DNA of 64,000 bases, from NCBI RefSeq assembly GCF_003206065.1, contig NZ_PZJQ01000004.1, positions 1,076,653 to 1,140,652 on the forward strand. Direction: 5' to 3'. Positions 7,989-15,633 of the stretch are shown here, in pieces; positions within the stretch are counted from its first letter, which is position 1, and every line of letters starts with the position of its first letter. The notes under the pieces are model-generated. The model saw only the letters and a program-made list of their open reading frames with translations, did not search any database and had not been told where the DNA came from. Origin of the DNA: Salinicola halimionae (GTDB lineage Bacteria > Pseudomonadota > Gammaproteobacteria > Pseudomonadales > Halomonadaceae). Position numbers and translations under genes: made by a program.

Positions 7989-9413
7989 ATGGAACGCATG
8001 ACAAGATGGTTCGCTCCGTGGTTATTGATGGCCGTGACGTTATTGGCTTTTCAGACGGCGCAGGCACGCGAACTGCCGGACTTTACCGGCTTGGTCAAAC
8101 AGGCTGCTCCCGGCGTGGTCAACATCGCCACGACCAGCAGCGTCAGCGCGTCCAGCGGGCCCTACGGTCAGCAGGACGTCCCCGAAATTTTCCGACGTTT
8201 CTTTGGTGACCAGATGCCGCCCATGCCAGGCGGGCCTGGTAGCCAGGGCGAGGAGGAAGAGCGTAAATCCCTGGGATCCGGTTTCGTCATCCGCAAGGAT
8301 GGCTACATTCTGACCAACGCTCACGTGGTCAAGGATGCCGACGAGATCATGGTGCGGCTGAATGACCGACGTGAGCTGCCGGCCAAGTTGGTGGGTTCCG
8401 ATGCACGCACCGACGTGGCGCTGCTCAAGGTCGACGCTAACGATCTGCCGACGCTCAAGATCGGCGACTCTGACGACCTCGAAGCCGGCGAGTGGGTTGC
8501 CGCCATCGGCTCTCCATTCGGTTTCGACCACTCGGTGACCGCAGGTATCGTCAGTGCGATCAACCGCACCCTGCCCAGCGAGACCTACGTACCGTTCATT
8601 CAGACCGATGTCGCGATCAACCCGGGCAACTCCGGTGGGCCGCTATTCAATCTCGACGGTGAGGTCGTGGGTATCAATTCTCAGATCTATACGCGTAGTG
8701 GCGGCTTCATGGGTCTATCGTTCGCGGTACCGATCAGCGTTGCCATGAACGTTGCCGACCAGCTACGCACCGAAGGTCATGTCAGTCGCGGCTGGCTGGG
8801 CGTGGTGATTCAGCCGGTGTCCAAGGATCTCGCCGAATCTTTCGGGCTCGACGGCACCAACGGTGCGCTGGTATCGGATGTCAGCGATGATAGCCCGGCC
8901 CAGAAGGCGGGCCTCGAGGCGGGAGATGTCATTCTGAGCGCCAATGGATCTGACATCGAGGACTCCTCCACATTGCCTCGCGTAGTGGGTCAGGTGGCGC
9001 CGGGCGATGAAGTCAAACTCCAGGTCATGCGCGATGGCGGAAAGCGCGAGGTCGATGTGACCGTGGGAGACTGGCCGGAAGAGATGACCGCGGATGGCTC
9101 GCCTTCCAGCAAGTCCTCCGACGATCAGACCCAACTGGGCATTGCGATCAGCGATCTCAACGACCAGGAAAAGCAGCAGCTGGATATCGACAAGGGGGCG
9201 CTGGTGCGTCGCGTCGATCCTCGCGGTGCGGCGGCTTCGGCGGGCATTCAGCCCGGAGACGTCGTCGTTAGCTTCGATCAGAAGCCGATCGACAGCGCCG
9301 ACCAGTTGATCGACGCGGTCAAACAGGCCGATGACGATCGTGCGATTCCGGTGCGAATCGTACGCGATGGCAACTCTTTGTTCGTGGCATTGCGTCTGAA
9401 GTCCGACGACTGA
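7989..9413 (+). CDS. mucD: Periplasmic serine endoprotease MucD / DegP (HtrA family)
   Basis: HtrA-family protease and chaperone that degrades misfolded envelope proteins. 474 residues with a signal peptide (about 1-27, LLMAVTLLAFQTAQA). Catalytic triad visible as His112 (TNAHVV), Asp142 (ARTDVALL) and Ser215 (INPGNSGGP). A Gln/Gly-rich stretch at 55-90 corresponds to the LA loop. Two PDZ domains follow, roughly 270-355 and 375-470. Shine-Dalgarno AGGAG 7978-7982 sets the start. In Pseudomonas MucD dampens AlgU signalling, consistent with its place after the rpoE-rseA-rseB genes. Confidence 0.94.
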   Translation: MERMTRWFAPWLLMAVTLLAFQTAQARELPDFTGLVKQAAPGVVNIATTSSVSASSGPYGQQDVPEIFRRFFGDQMPPMPGGPGSQGEEEERKSLGSGFVIRKDGYILTNAHVVKDADEIMVRLNDRRELPAKLVGSDARTDVALLKVDANDLPTLKIGDSDDLEAGEWVAAIGSPFGFDHSVTAGIVSAINRTLPSETYVPFIQTDVAINPGNSGGPLFNLDGEVVGINSQIYTRSGGFMGLSFAVPISVAMNVADQLRTEGHVSRGWLGVVIQPVSKDLAESFGLDGTNGALVSDVSDDSPAQKAGLEAGDVILSANGSDIEDSSTLPRVVGQVAPGDEVKLQVMRDGGKREVDVTVGDWPEEMTADGSPSSKSSDDQTQLGIAISDLNDQEKQQLDIDKGALVRRVDPRGAAASAGIQPGDVVVSFDQKPIDSADQLIDAVKQADDDRAIPVRIVRDGNSLFVALRLKSDD

Positions 9414-9446
9414 GCGGGATCTCACGACAGTGACACCTCGTGGTAT

Positions 9447-9476
9447 CACGCAGCCCCGCGAAAGCGGGGCTGCGTG
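9447..9476 (+). terminator. Hairpin terminator after mucD
   Basis: Perfect 13-bp stem CACGCAGCCCCGC (9447-9459) / its complement (9464-9476) closed by a GAAA tetraloop. The T run is weak, but position and stability fit a terminator isolating mucD from lepA. Confidence 0.65.
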
Positions 9477-9491
9477 CCTTCCGGTTGGCGC

Positions 9492-9520
9492 TGTCTTTGC
9501 CCCGGCCATGTCGGTACAAT
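9492..9520 (+). promoter_or_regulatory. Candidate promoter of the lepA operon
   Basis: TACAAT at 9515-9520 is a good -10 hexamer, with TGTCTT at 9492-9497 as a weak -35 seventeen bases upstream. It lies just after the mucD terminator and 84 bases before lepA. Confidence 0.4.
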
Positions 9521-9603
9521 GCGCCCAATTCGAAATCGACCGCGCGACTTGGCTACAGCACTCCGTGCGGACTGCGCGTGTACAAATGACCGGTAAGGCT
9601 TAA

Positions 9604-11421
9604 ATGGCAGACGCTGCAAGTAACGAGCAACTGAAGTTCATTCGCAACTTCTCGATCATCGCCCATATCGACCATGGCAAATCCACCCTGGCGGATCGCA
9701 TCATCCAGTTCTGCGGGGGCCTGACGGATCGCGAGCTCAAGGAGCAGGTGCTCGATTCGATGGATCTCGAACGCGAGCGGGGCATCACCATCAAGGCGCA
9801 GTCGGTCACGCTCGACTATCAGGCGCAGGATGGCCATACCTACCAGCTCAACTTCATCGATACGCCGGGGCATGTCGACTTCTCCTACGAGGTGTCGCGC
9901 TCGCTCTACGCCTGCGAAGGGGCGTTGCTGGTGGTCGACGCGGGCCAGGGCGTCGAGGCGCAATCTGTCGCCAACTGTTACACCGCCATCGAGCAGAATC
10001 TGGAAGTCATTCCGGTTCTCAACAAGATGGACCTGCCCCAGGCCGATCCGGACAAGGTGGCTCACGAGATCGAGGAGATCATCGGCCTCGACGCGCAGGA
10101 TGCCATACGCGTGTCGGCCAAGAGCGGCCTCAATATCGATCTGCTGCTCGAGCGCCTCGTTCGTGACATACCGCCACCCAAGGGCGATCGTGAAGGCGAT
10201 CTCCAGGCGCTGATCATCGACTCCTGGTTCGACAACTATCAGGGCGTCGTGTCTTTGGTGCGGCTGTTCGACGGTACGCTGAAAAAAGGCGACAAGATTC
10301 GGATGAAGTCGACCGGTCGCGATTGGGACGTGACCGATATCGGCTATTTCACGCCCAAGCAGAATTCCACGGGTGTCCTGCGAGCTGGCGAGGTCGGCTT
10401 CGTCATCGCCGGTATCAAGGATATCCAGGGTGCCCCGGTCGGCGACACCATTACCCATACCAAGACCAAGGACGTGCCACGCCTGCCCGGTTTCCAGAAA
10501 GTGAAACCGCAGGTCTATGCCGGCATGTTCCCGATCAGCTCCGACGACTACGAAGACTTCCGTGACGCGCTCGAGAAGCTGGCGCTCAACGATGCCTCGC
10601 TCGACTACGTGCCGGAAAACTCCGATGCCCTCGGGTTCGGCTTCCGCGTCGGTTTCCTCGGCACGCTGCACATGGAGATCGTCCAGGAGCGGCTGGAACG
10701 CGAATACGACATCGATCTGCTGACCACGGCGCCCACGGTCAACTACGAAATCCTGATGGACAACGGCGAGCTGGTCACCATTTCCAACCCGTCGAAACTC
10801 CCCGACATGGCCAATGTCTCCGAGATGCGCGAGCCGGTCGTGCGCGCCAGCATTCTGGTGCCGCAGGAGTACGTGGGCAACGTCATCACGGAGTGTGTCA
10901 ATCGGCGTGGTGTGCAGCTCGACATGCAGGTGCTGGGTAACCAGATGCAGCTCGTCTACGAACTGCCGATGGCCGAAGTGGTGATGGACTTCTTCGATCG
11001 GCTCAAGTCGATCTCCAAGGGCTATGCCTCTCTCGACTACAGCTTCGAGCGCTTCGAGGCGGCCAAACTCGTGCGTCTGGATGTGCTCATCAACGGTGAG
11101 CGCGTCGATGCGCTGGCGGTGATCATTCACCGTGATCATGCCCATTCCCGTGGCCGCATTCTGGTCGACAAGATGAAAGAGCTGATCCCGCGTCAGATGT
11201 TCGACGTCGCGGTTCAGGCCACGATCGGCGGTAGTGTGGTCGCAAGATCCACCGTCAAGGCGCTACGCAAGAACGTGACGGCCAAGTGCTACGGCGGTGA
11301 CACTTCGCGTAAGAAGAAACTGCTGGAGAAGCAGAAAGCCGGCAAGAAACGCATGAAGCAGGTGGGTCGTGTCGAAATACCCCAGGATGCGTTCCTTGCC
11401 GTTCTTAAAATGAACGAGTAG
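9604..11421 (+). CDS. lepA: Elongation factor 4 (LepA)
   Basis: Ribosome-binding translational GTPase EF4, which back-translocates ribosomes in vitro and supports initiation and assembly in vivo. 605 residues, standard length. G1 AHIDHGKST, switch region [14 protein letters not shown]3 DTPGHVDF, G4 NKMD, followed by domain II, the EF-G-like domains and the LepA-specific C-terminal domain ([27 protein letters not shown] broken here into [15 protein letters not shown] and [11 protein letters not shown]). The gene starts the lepA-lepB-rnc-era-recO-pdxJ run; lepB begins 11 bases after its stop. Confidence 0.96.
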   Translation: MADAASNEQLKFIRNFSIIAHIDHGKSTLADRIIQFCGGLTDRELKEQVLDSMDLERERGITIKAQSVTLDYQAQDGHTYQLNFIDTPGHVDFSYEVSRSLYACEGALLVVDAGQGVEAQSVANCYTAIEQNLEVIPVLNKMDLPQADPDKVAHEIEEIIGLDAQDAIRVSAKSGLNIDLLLERLVRDIPPPKGDREGDLQALIIDSWFDNYQGVVSLVRLFDGTLKKGDKIRMKSTGRDWDVTDIGYFTPKQNSTGVLRAGEVGFVIAGIKDIQGAPVGDTITHTKTKDVPRLPGFQKVKPQVYAGMFPISSDDYEDFRDALEKLALNDASLDYVPENSDALGFGFRVGFLGTLHMEIVQERLEREYDIDLLTTAPTVNYEILMDNGELVTISNPSKLPDMANVSEMREPVVRASILVPQEYVGNVITECVNRRGVQLDMQVLGNQMQLVYELPMAEVVMDFFDRLKSISKGYASLDYSFERFEAAKLVRLDVLINGERVDALAVIIHRDHAHSRGRILVDKMKELIPRQMFDVAVQATIGGSVVARSTVKALRKNVTAKCYGGDTSRKKKLLEKQKAGKKRMKQVGRVEIPQDAFLAVLKMNE

Positions 11422-11432
11422 GAAAACAGGTC

Positions 11433-12221
11433 ATGGATTTTTCGTTGTTACTGGTGTTGGCTGTCGCCATCACGGGGCTCGTCTGGTTGCTGGACAGCCT
11501 GTTTTGGCGTCGCTCACGTCATCAACGCCAGCAGGCCGCTGCCGAAGCCAAGGGCGGTGAAAAGGCCACCGGCTACAAGGATCCTTGGCCGGTCGATTAC
11601 GCTCGCTCCTTCTTTCCTGTGCTACTGATCGTGCTCGTGTTGCGCAGCTTCATCGTCGAGCCGTTTCAAATCCCCTCCGGTTCCATGCGGCCGACGCTCG
11701 AGATCGGCGATTTCATTCTGGTCAACAAGTTCAGCTACGGTCTGAGGCTTCCGGTCATCAATACCGAAATTGCGGATCTCGGCGAGCCGGAGCGCGGTGA
11801 CGTCATGGTCTTCCGATTCCCGCAGGACCCTTCGGTGAATTTCATCAAGCGCGTCATCGGTCTACCCGGTGATCGCATTCGTTACGAGAACAAGCAGCTC
11901 TACGTCAACGGTGAACCGGTCCCCAAGTCGATGACCGATTCCGATCCAGCGGAAGCCCCAGGTGAGGAGCTTTTCGAAGAGCACCTGGGCGAGGCGGACC
12001 ACAGTATCTACAACAACCCTCAGAGTCCCGGGCCGCAGATGCGGGAGATCGTCGTTCCCGATCATGAATATTTCATGATGGGTGACAATCGCGATCACTC
12101 CAACGACAGCCGTTATTGGGGCTTCGTGCCGGAGAAGAATATCGTCGGCAAGGCGTTCGCGGTGTGGATGCACTGGGATGGCGGATTACCTAGCTTCAGT
12201 ACGGTACGCCAGATAAACTGA
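11433..12221 (+). CDS. lepB: Signal peptidase I
   Basis: Inner-membrane serine/lysine-dyad protease that removes signal peptides from exported proteins. 262 residues, shorter than E. coli LepB (324) but usual for pseudomonad-type enzymes. Membrane segments at about 4-24 and 58-75. Catalytic Ser84 in QIPSGSMRPTL and Lys139 in NFIKRVIGLPGD; box E GDNRDHSNDSRYWG is present. Cotranscribed with lepA. In Pseudomonas a small DUF4845 gene lies between lepB and rnc; here there is a 161-base spacer with repeats instead. Confidence 0.95.
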   Translation: MDFSLLLVLAVAITGLVWLLDSLFWRRSRHQRQQAAAEAKGGEKATGYKDPWPVDYARSFFPVLLIVLVLRSFIVEPFQIPSGSMRPTLEIGDFILVNKFSYGLRLPVINTEIADLGEPERGDVMVFRFPQDPSVNFIKRVIGLPGDRIRYENKQLYVNGEPVPKSMTDSDPAEAPGEELFEEHLGEADHSIYNNPQSPGPQMREIVVPDHEYFMMGDNRDHSNDSRYWGFVPEKNIVGKAFAVWMHWDGGLPSFSTVRQIN

Positions 12222-12233
12222 TTCTTATATAGT

Positions 12234-12261
12234 CCGCCGCCCCGTTCACGGGAAGCGGCGG
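12234..12261 (+). repeat. Strong hairpin in the lepB-rnc spacer
   Basis: CCGCCGC (12234-12240) pairs with GCGGCGG (12255-12261), and inside it CCCG (12241-12244) pairs with CGGG (12249-12252), a nearly continuous 11-bp stem with TTCA loop and a 2-nt AA bulge. No T run, so a processing site or attenuator is as likely as a terminator; in E. coli the rnc leader contains a hairpin cut by RNase III itself. Confidence 0.55.
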
Positions 12262-12305
12262 GACGTGCAACTCGCACAGCGGGCGACGGGCTATCCCGCG
12301 CCCGC

Positions 12306-12370
12306 TTTGCTTCAAAGACAATGAATCTTTGCTTCAAGACGATGATTCCTTGTTTCAAAGATAACGACTC
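12306..12370 (+). repeat. Three imperfect 21-22-bp tandem repeats before rnc
   Basis: Units start at 12306, 12328 and 12349. Each reads YTTG(C/T)TTCAA, (A)GA, then a variable part ending in (A/T/C)TC. Two are 22 bp and one 21 bp. They end 12 bases before the rnc start codon. Confidence 0.7.
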
Positions 12371-12382
12371 AATGGGAATGAC

Positions 12383-13078
12383 GTGAGTGATCCTCTGCAA
12401 GGCTTCAGCCGCCGTATCGGCCACGACTTTCGTGACCCGGCGCTGCTGGAACTGGCCCTGACGCACCGAAGCGTCGGCGGTGCCAACAACGAAAGACTCG
12501 AGTTTCTGGGAGACTCGATCGTCAATTTCGTGATCGGCGAGGCGCTTTTCAAGCGCTTTCCAGCCGCGCGGGAAGGCCAGCTGTCTCGATTACGGGCAGG
12601 CCTGGTCAAAGGTCAGACGCTGGCCGTGGTGGCACGTGAATTCGAACTGGGCGGATGCCTGCGTCTGGGTTCCGGCGAGATGAAAAGCGGCGGACACCGA
12701 CGCGATTCGATTCTCGCCGACGGTCTGGAAGGGGTCATCGGTGCCATCTATCTCGACGCAGGCATGGATGTGGCACGCAGTCGTGTACTGGCCTGGTTCG
12801 GTACGCGACTGGAAGCGATCGACCTGCACAACACGCAGAAGGATCCCAAGACTCGGCTGCAGGAGTTCCTGCAGTCTCGCCAGCAGGCGTTGCCGCGCTA
12901 CGAGGTGATCTCGGTCGAGGGCGAGGCCCACGCCCAGACCTTCAGCGTCGAGTGCCATGTTTCCATGCTGGGCGAATCGCCGACGCTGGGTGAGGGTACC
13001 AGTCGGCGTTTCGCCGAACAGCAGGCTGCCGAGCTTGCGTTGTCCCAACTCGAACCATCCAAGGGTAAACGCCAATGA
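12383..13078 (+). CDS. rnc: Ribonuclease III
   Basis: Double-strand-specific endoribonuclease for rRNA and mRNA processing. 231 residues (E. coli 226). Signature [19 protein letters not shown] in the catalytic domain, second acidic site around [21 protein letters not shown], and a C-terminal double-stranded RNA-binding domain ([20 protein letters not shown]). The start is GTG at 12383 behind a weak GGGA. A four-codon frame ATG-GGA-ATG-ACG with stop at 12384-12386 overlaps this GTG, so translation could be coupled to it. The stop overlaps era by four bases (ATGA). Confidence 0.95.
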   Translation: MSDPLQGFSRRIGHDFRDPALLELALTHRSVGGANNERLEFLGDSIVNFVIGEALFKRFPAAREGQLSRLRAGLVKGQTLAVVAREFELGGCLRLGSGEMKSGGHRRDSILADGLEGVIGAIYLDAGMDVARSRVLAWFGTRLEAIDLHNTQKDPKTRLQEFLQSRQQALPRYEVISVEGEAHAQTFSVECHVSMLGESPTLGEGTSRRFAEQQAAELALSQLEPSKGKRQ

Positions 13079-13974
13079 CACAGAGCTGTGGTTTCGTCGC
13101 TATCGTCGGGCGTCCCAACGTGGGCAAGTCGACCCTGATGAATCGTATCCTGGGACAGAAGATTTCGATTACCTCGCGCCGTCCGCAAACGACACGCCAT
13201 CAGGTGATGGGGATCAAGACCGAGGGCGAGGCTCAGTTCGTCTATGTGGATACTCCGGGCATTCACTTGCAGACCCGCGATCGCAACAAGGCGATCAATC
13301 GGTTCATGAATCAGGCGGCCACCCAGGCATTGCGCGATGTCGACTGCGTGGTGTTTCTGGTCGATCGAACGCGCTGGATGGAGGAGGATCAGGTCGTTCT
13401 CGACAAGCTCACCCACGTCGAAGCGCCGGTGATCCTGGCGGTCAACAAGGTTGACTGGCTCGAAGACAAGACGACGCTGCTGCCGTGGTTGGAATCGCTC
13501 TCGGCAAGGCGCGAATTCGCCGCGATTCTGCCGATTTCGGCCAAGGATGGAACCAACGTGCCGGAGCTCGAGGGAGAGGTCGCCAAGCGTTTGCCCGAGG
13601 GTGTTCACTACTTTCCGGACGACCAGATCACCAACAAGAGCCAACGTTTTCTGGCGGCGGAGCTGGTGCGCGAAAAGGTCATGCGCCAGTTGGGTGACGA
13701 ACTTCCCTACCAGATGACCGTCGAGATCGAGGAGTTCCGTGACGAAGGCAAGGTCATTCATATCAGCGCGCTGATGCTGGTCGAGCGCCAGGGACAGAAA
13801 AAGATCCTGATCGGCGACAAGGGCGAGCGAATCAAGAAGATCGGGATCGAGGCGCGCCAGGAGATGGAGAGAGCGTTTGACAGCAAGGTCATGCTCAATC
13901 TTTGGGTCAAGGTCAAACGCGGCTGGTCGGACGATGACCGTGCGCTGAAGAGTCTCGGCTATAACCACGAATGA
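13075..13974 (+). CDS. era: Ribosome-assembly GTPase Era
   Basis: Essential GTPase that binds the 3' end of 16S rRNA and checks 30S maturation. 299 residues. G1 GRPNVGKS, switch region [13 protein letters not shown]3 DTPGI, G4 NKVD, and a C-terminal KH RNA-binding domain with [20 protein letters not shown]. It overlaps rnc by four bases, the same rnc-era coupling seen across gammaproteobacteria, and is followed by recO. Confidence 0.96.
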   Translation: MTQSCGFVAIVGRPNVGKSTLMNRILGQKISITSRRPQTTRHQVMGIKTEGEAQFVYVDTPGIHLQTRDRNKAINRFMNQAATQALRDVDCVVFLVDRTRWMEEDQVVLDKLTHVEAPVILAVNKVDWLEDKTTLLPWLESLSARREFAAILPISAKDGTNVPELEGEVAKRLPEGVHYFPDDQITNKSQRFLAAELVREKVMRQLGDELPYQMTVEIEEFRDEGKVIHISALMLVERQGQKKILIGDKGERIKKIGIEARQEMERAFDSKVMLNLWVKVKRGWSDDDRALKSLGYNHE

Positions 13975-14028
13975 ACGAGTGCCTGCGACTTCGTCGCTGA
14001 CCTGCGCTTTTCTCAAGAGACAACGGCA

Positions 14029-14739
14029 ATGACGCCCCAGCCGGCCTACCTCCTGCACAAGCGGCCCTACCGGGAAACCAGCGCGCTGGTCGATGTCCTC
14101 ACCCTCGAGCACGGCCACATACGCGCCGTGGCGCAAGGCGTTCAGCGCGCCGGCAGCAAGTCTCGGAGCAAGCTACAACCCTTCGCGCCACTGCATCTGA
14201 CTTGGATCGGTGACGGCGATCTCAAGCGTCTGCGCATGATGGAGACTACTCAGGGGGCCGTGCTGTTGGCGGGAGAAGGACTGCTGTGCGGATTCTATGC
14301 CAATGAGTTGCTGACACGTGCGCTGCCGGTGGGCCTGCCGTCACCAGATGTATTCGCCATCTATGCCTGGGCGATCGAGCGCCTGACTCGCCCTGCGGAG
14401 CGCGCCACCAGTTTGAGGCGCCTCGAGATCACGCTGCTGGAGACGCTGGACGCTGATCCGGTGTTTCTCGATCTGGACGATGCGCCGCTCGACCCTTCCG
14501 TGCGTTATACCTACCTTTCCGAAAATCGTCGATTCATGCCGATTGCCGCGCATCATCCCGGGTGGGATGGGCGCAGTCTCAAATTATTGGCGCGGGGTGA
14601 TTGGGATTCACCGGGGCTGGCCGGTTTGAGCAAGGCATTGACACGCGCCGCCCTGGCGCCGTTGATCGGCAGCCAGCCGCTACGCTCTCGAGAGCTGATG
14701 CAACGCCTCAACCAGCGTCGACGTCAGGGAAGTTCCTGA
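14029..14739 (+). CDS. recO: DNA repair protein RecO
   Basis: Recombination mediator that, with RecR, loads RecA on SSB-coated single-stranded DNA and anneals strands. 236 residues. The N-terminal OB fold ([20 protein letters not shown], then [12 protein letters not shown]) and the helical C-terminal domain ([22 protein letters not shown]) match the family. As in many gammaproteobacteria, the zinc-finger cysteines of RecO from Deinococcus are not evident. Lies in the conserved rnc-era-recO-pdxJ order. Confidence 0.92.
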   Translation: MTPQPAYLLHKRPYRETSALVDVLTLEHGHIRAVAQGVQRAGSKSRSKLQPFAPLHLTWIGDGDLKRLRMMETTQGAVLLAGEGLLCGFYANELLTRALPVGLPSPDVFAIYAWAIERLTRPAERATSLRRLEITLLETLDADPVFLDLDDAPLDPSVRYTYLSENRRFMPIAAHHPGWDGRSLKLLARGDWDSPGLAGLSKALTRAALAPLIGSQPLRSRELMQRLNQRRRQGSS

Positions 14740-14818
14740 TGTTGCGATCGATGCCGCGACCGGGCGCCAGCCGCGACACCATTTTCGTTTTGCATATTAC
14801 AGCAAGGAGTTCGAGCCG

Positions 14819-15628
14819 ATGATCGCTACTCGCATCCAGTTGGGTGTCAATATCGACCATGTCGCGACACTGCGTCAGGCGCGTGGCACCCGTTATCCCG
14901 ATCCTGTACAGGCGGCACTGCTGGCAGAGGAAGCCGGCGCCGACGGTATCACTCTGCATCTGCGCGAGGATCGCCGCCACATTCAGGAGCGCGACGTCGA
15001 ACTGATCGCCGCCGTGCTCAACACGCGCATGAATCTCGAGATGGCGGTTACCGAGGAGATGATCGCGCTGGCCGAGCGCTTGAAGCCCAGTGATGTCTGC
15101 CTGGTACCGGAAAAGCGGGAGGAGTTGACCACGGAAGGGGGGCTCGATGTCGTCGCCAGTGCTGACGTCATCGCCGACGCTTGCGCGCGACTCAAGGCTG
15201 CCGGTTGCCTGGTGTCTCTGTTCATCGATCCCGAGCCTGCCCAGATTCAGGCGGCTTTCGAAGCCGGCGCGCCCATCGTCGAGTTGCACACCGGCGCCTA
15301 TGCGGAATCCACGGGGGAAGCGCAACGCCTCGAGTACACGCGATTGGCAGCTGCGGCGGAATTTGCCGACGAACTGGGGCTAGTGGTGAACGCCGGGCAT
15401 GGTCTGCATTATCACAATGTCGAGGCGGTTGCGGCGATTACCGGCATCCACGAACTCAATATCGGACATGCGATCATCGCGCGGGCGCTGTTCGTCGGTC
15501 TCAAGGAAGCCGTGGCGGAGATGAAGCGGTTGATGATAGCCGGCCAGGAGTCAGGGCTCGTCGCTCAGATCGAATCTTTCGAGCATGACCACGATCATGG
15601 TCATGGCGATAACCACGATCTCGAGTAA
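14819..15628 (+). CDS. pdxJ: Pyridoxine 5'-phosphate synthase
   Basis: Closes the pyridine ring in vitamin B6 synthesis from 1-deoxyxylulose-5-phosphate and 3-amino-2-oxopropyl phosphate. Signature parts: [91 protein letters not shown] and [12 protein letters not shown]. Shine-Dalgarno AAGGAG at 14804-14809. 269 residues; the family usually ends near 243-250. The extra tail (about residues 251-269) is rich in His and Asp ([12 protein letters not shown]), a possible metal-binding extension. Ends five bases from the convergent gacS stop, with no clear terminator between. Confidence 0.95.
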   Translation: MIATRIQLGVNIDHVATLRQARGTRYPDPVQAALLAEEAGADGITLHLREDRRHIQERDVELIAAVLNTRMNLEMAVTEEMIALAERLKPSDVCLVPEKREELTTEGGLDVVASADVIADACARLKAAGCLVSLFIDPEPAQIQAAFEAGAPIVELHTGAYAESTGEAQRLEYTRLAAAAEFADELGLVVNAGHGLHYHNVEAVAAITGIHELNIGHAIIARALFVGLKEAVAEMKRLMIAGQESGLVAQIESFEHDHDHGHGDNHDLE

Positions 15629-15633
15629 GACGG

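Noticed and set aside
9553-11145. 530-codon minus-strand open frame across lepA
   Set aside because: Long because of high GC, but lepA on the other strand is unmistakable and the antisense protein has His/Val/Glu-rich shadow composition.
12306-12370. Possible CRISPR repeat
   Set aside because: Units are contiguous without spacers and only three copies exist; tandem repeats, not an array. The same holds for 39618-39656.
12898-14136. 412-codon minus-strand open frame across era and recO
   Set aside because: Shadow of two conserved genes on the plus strand.
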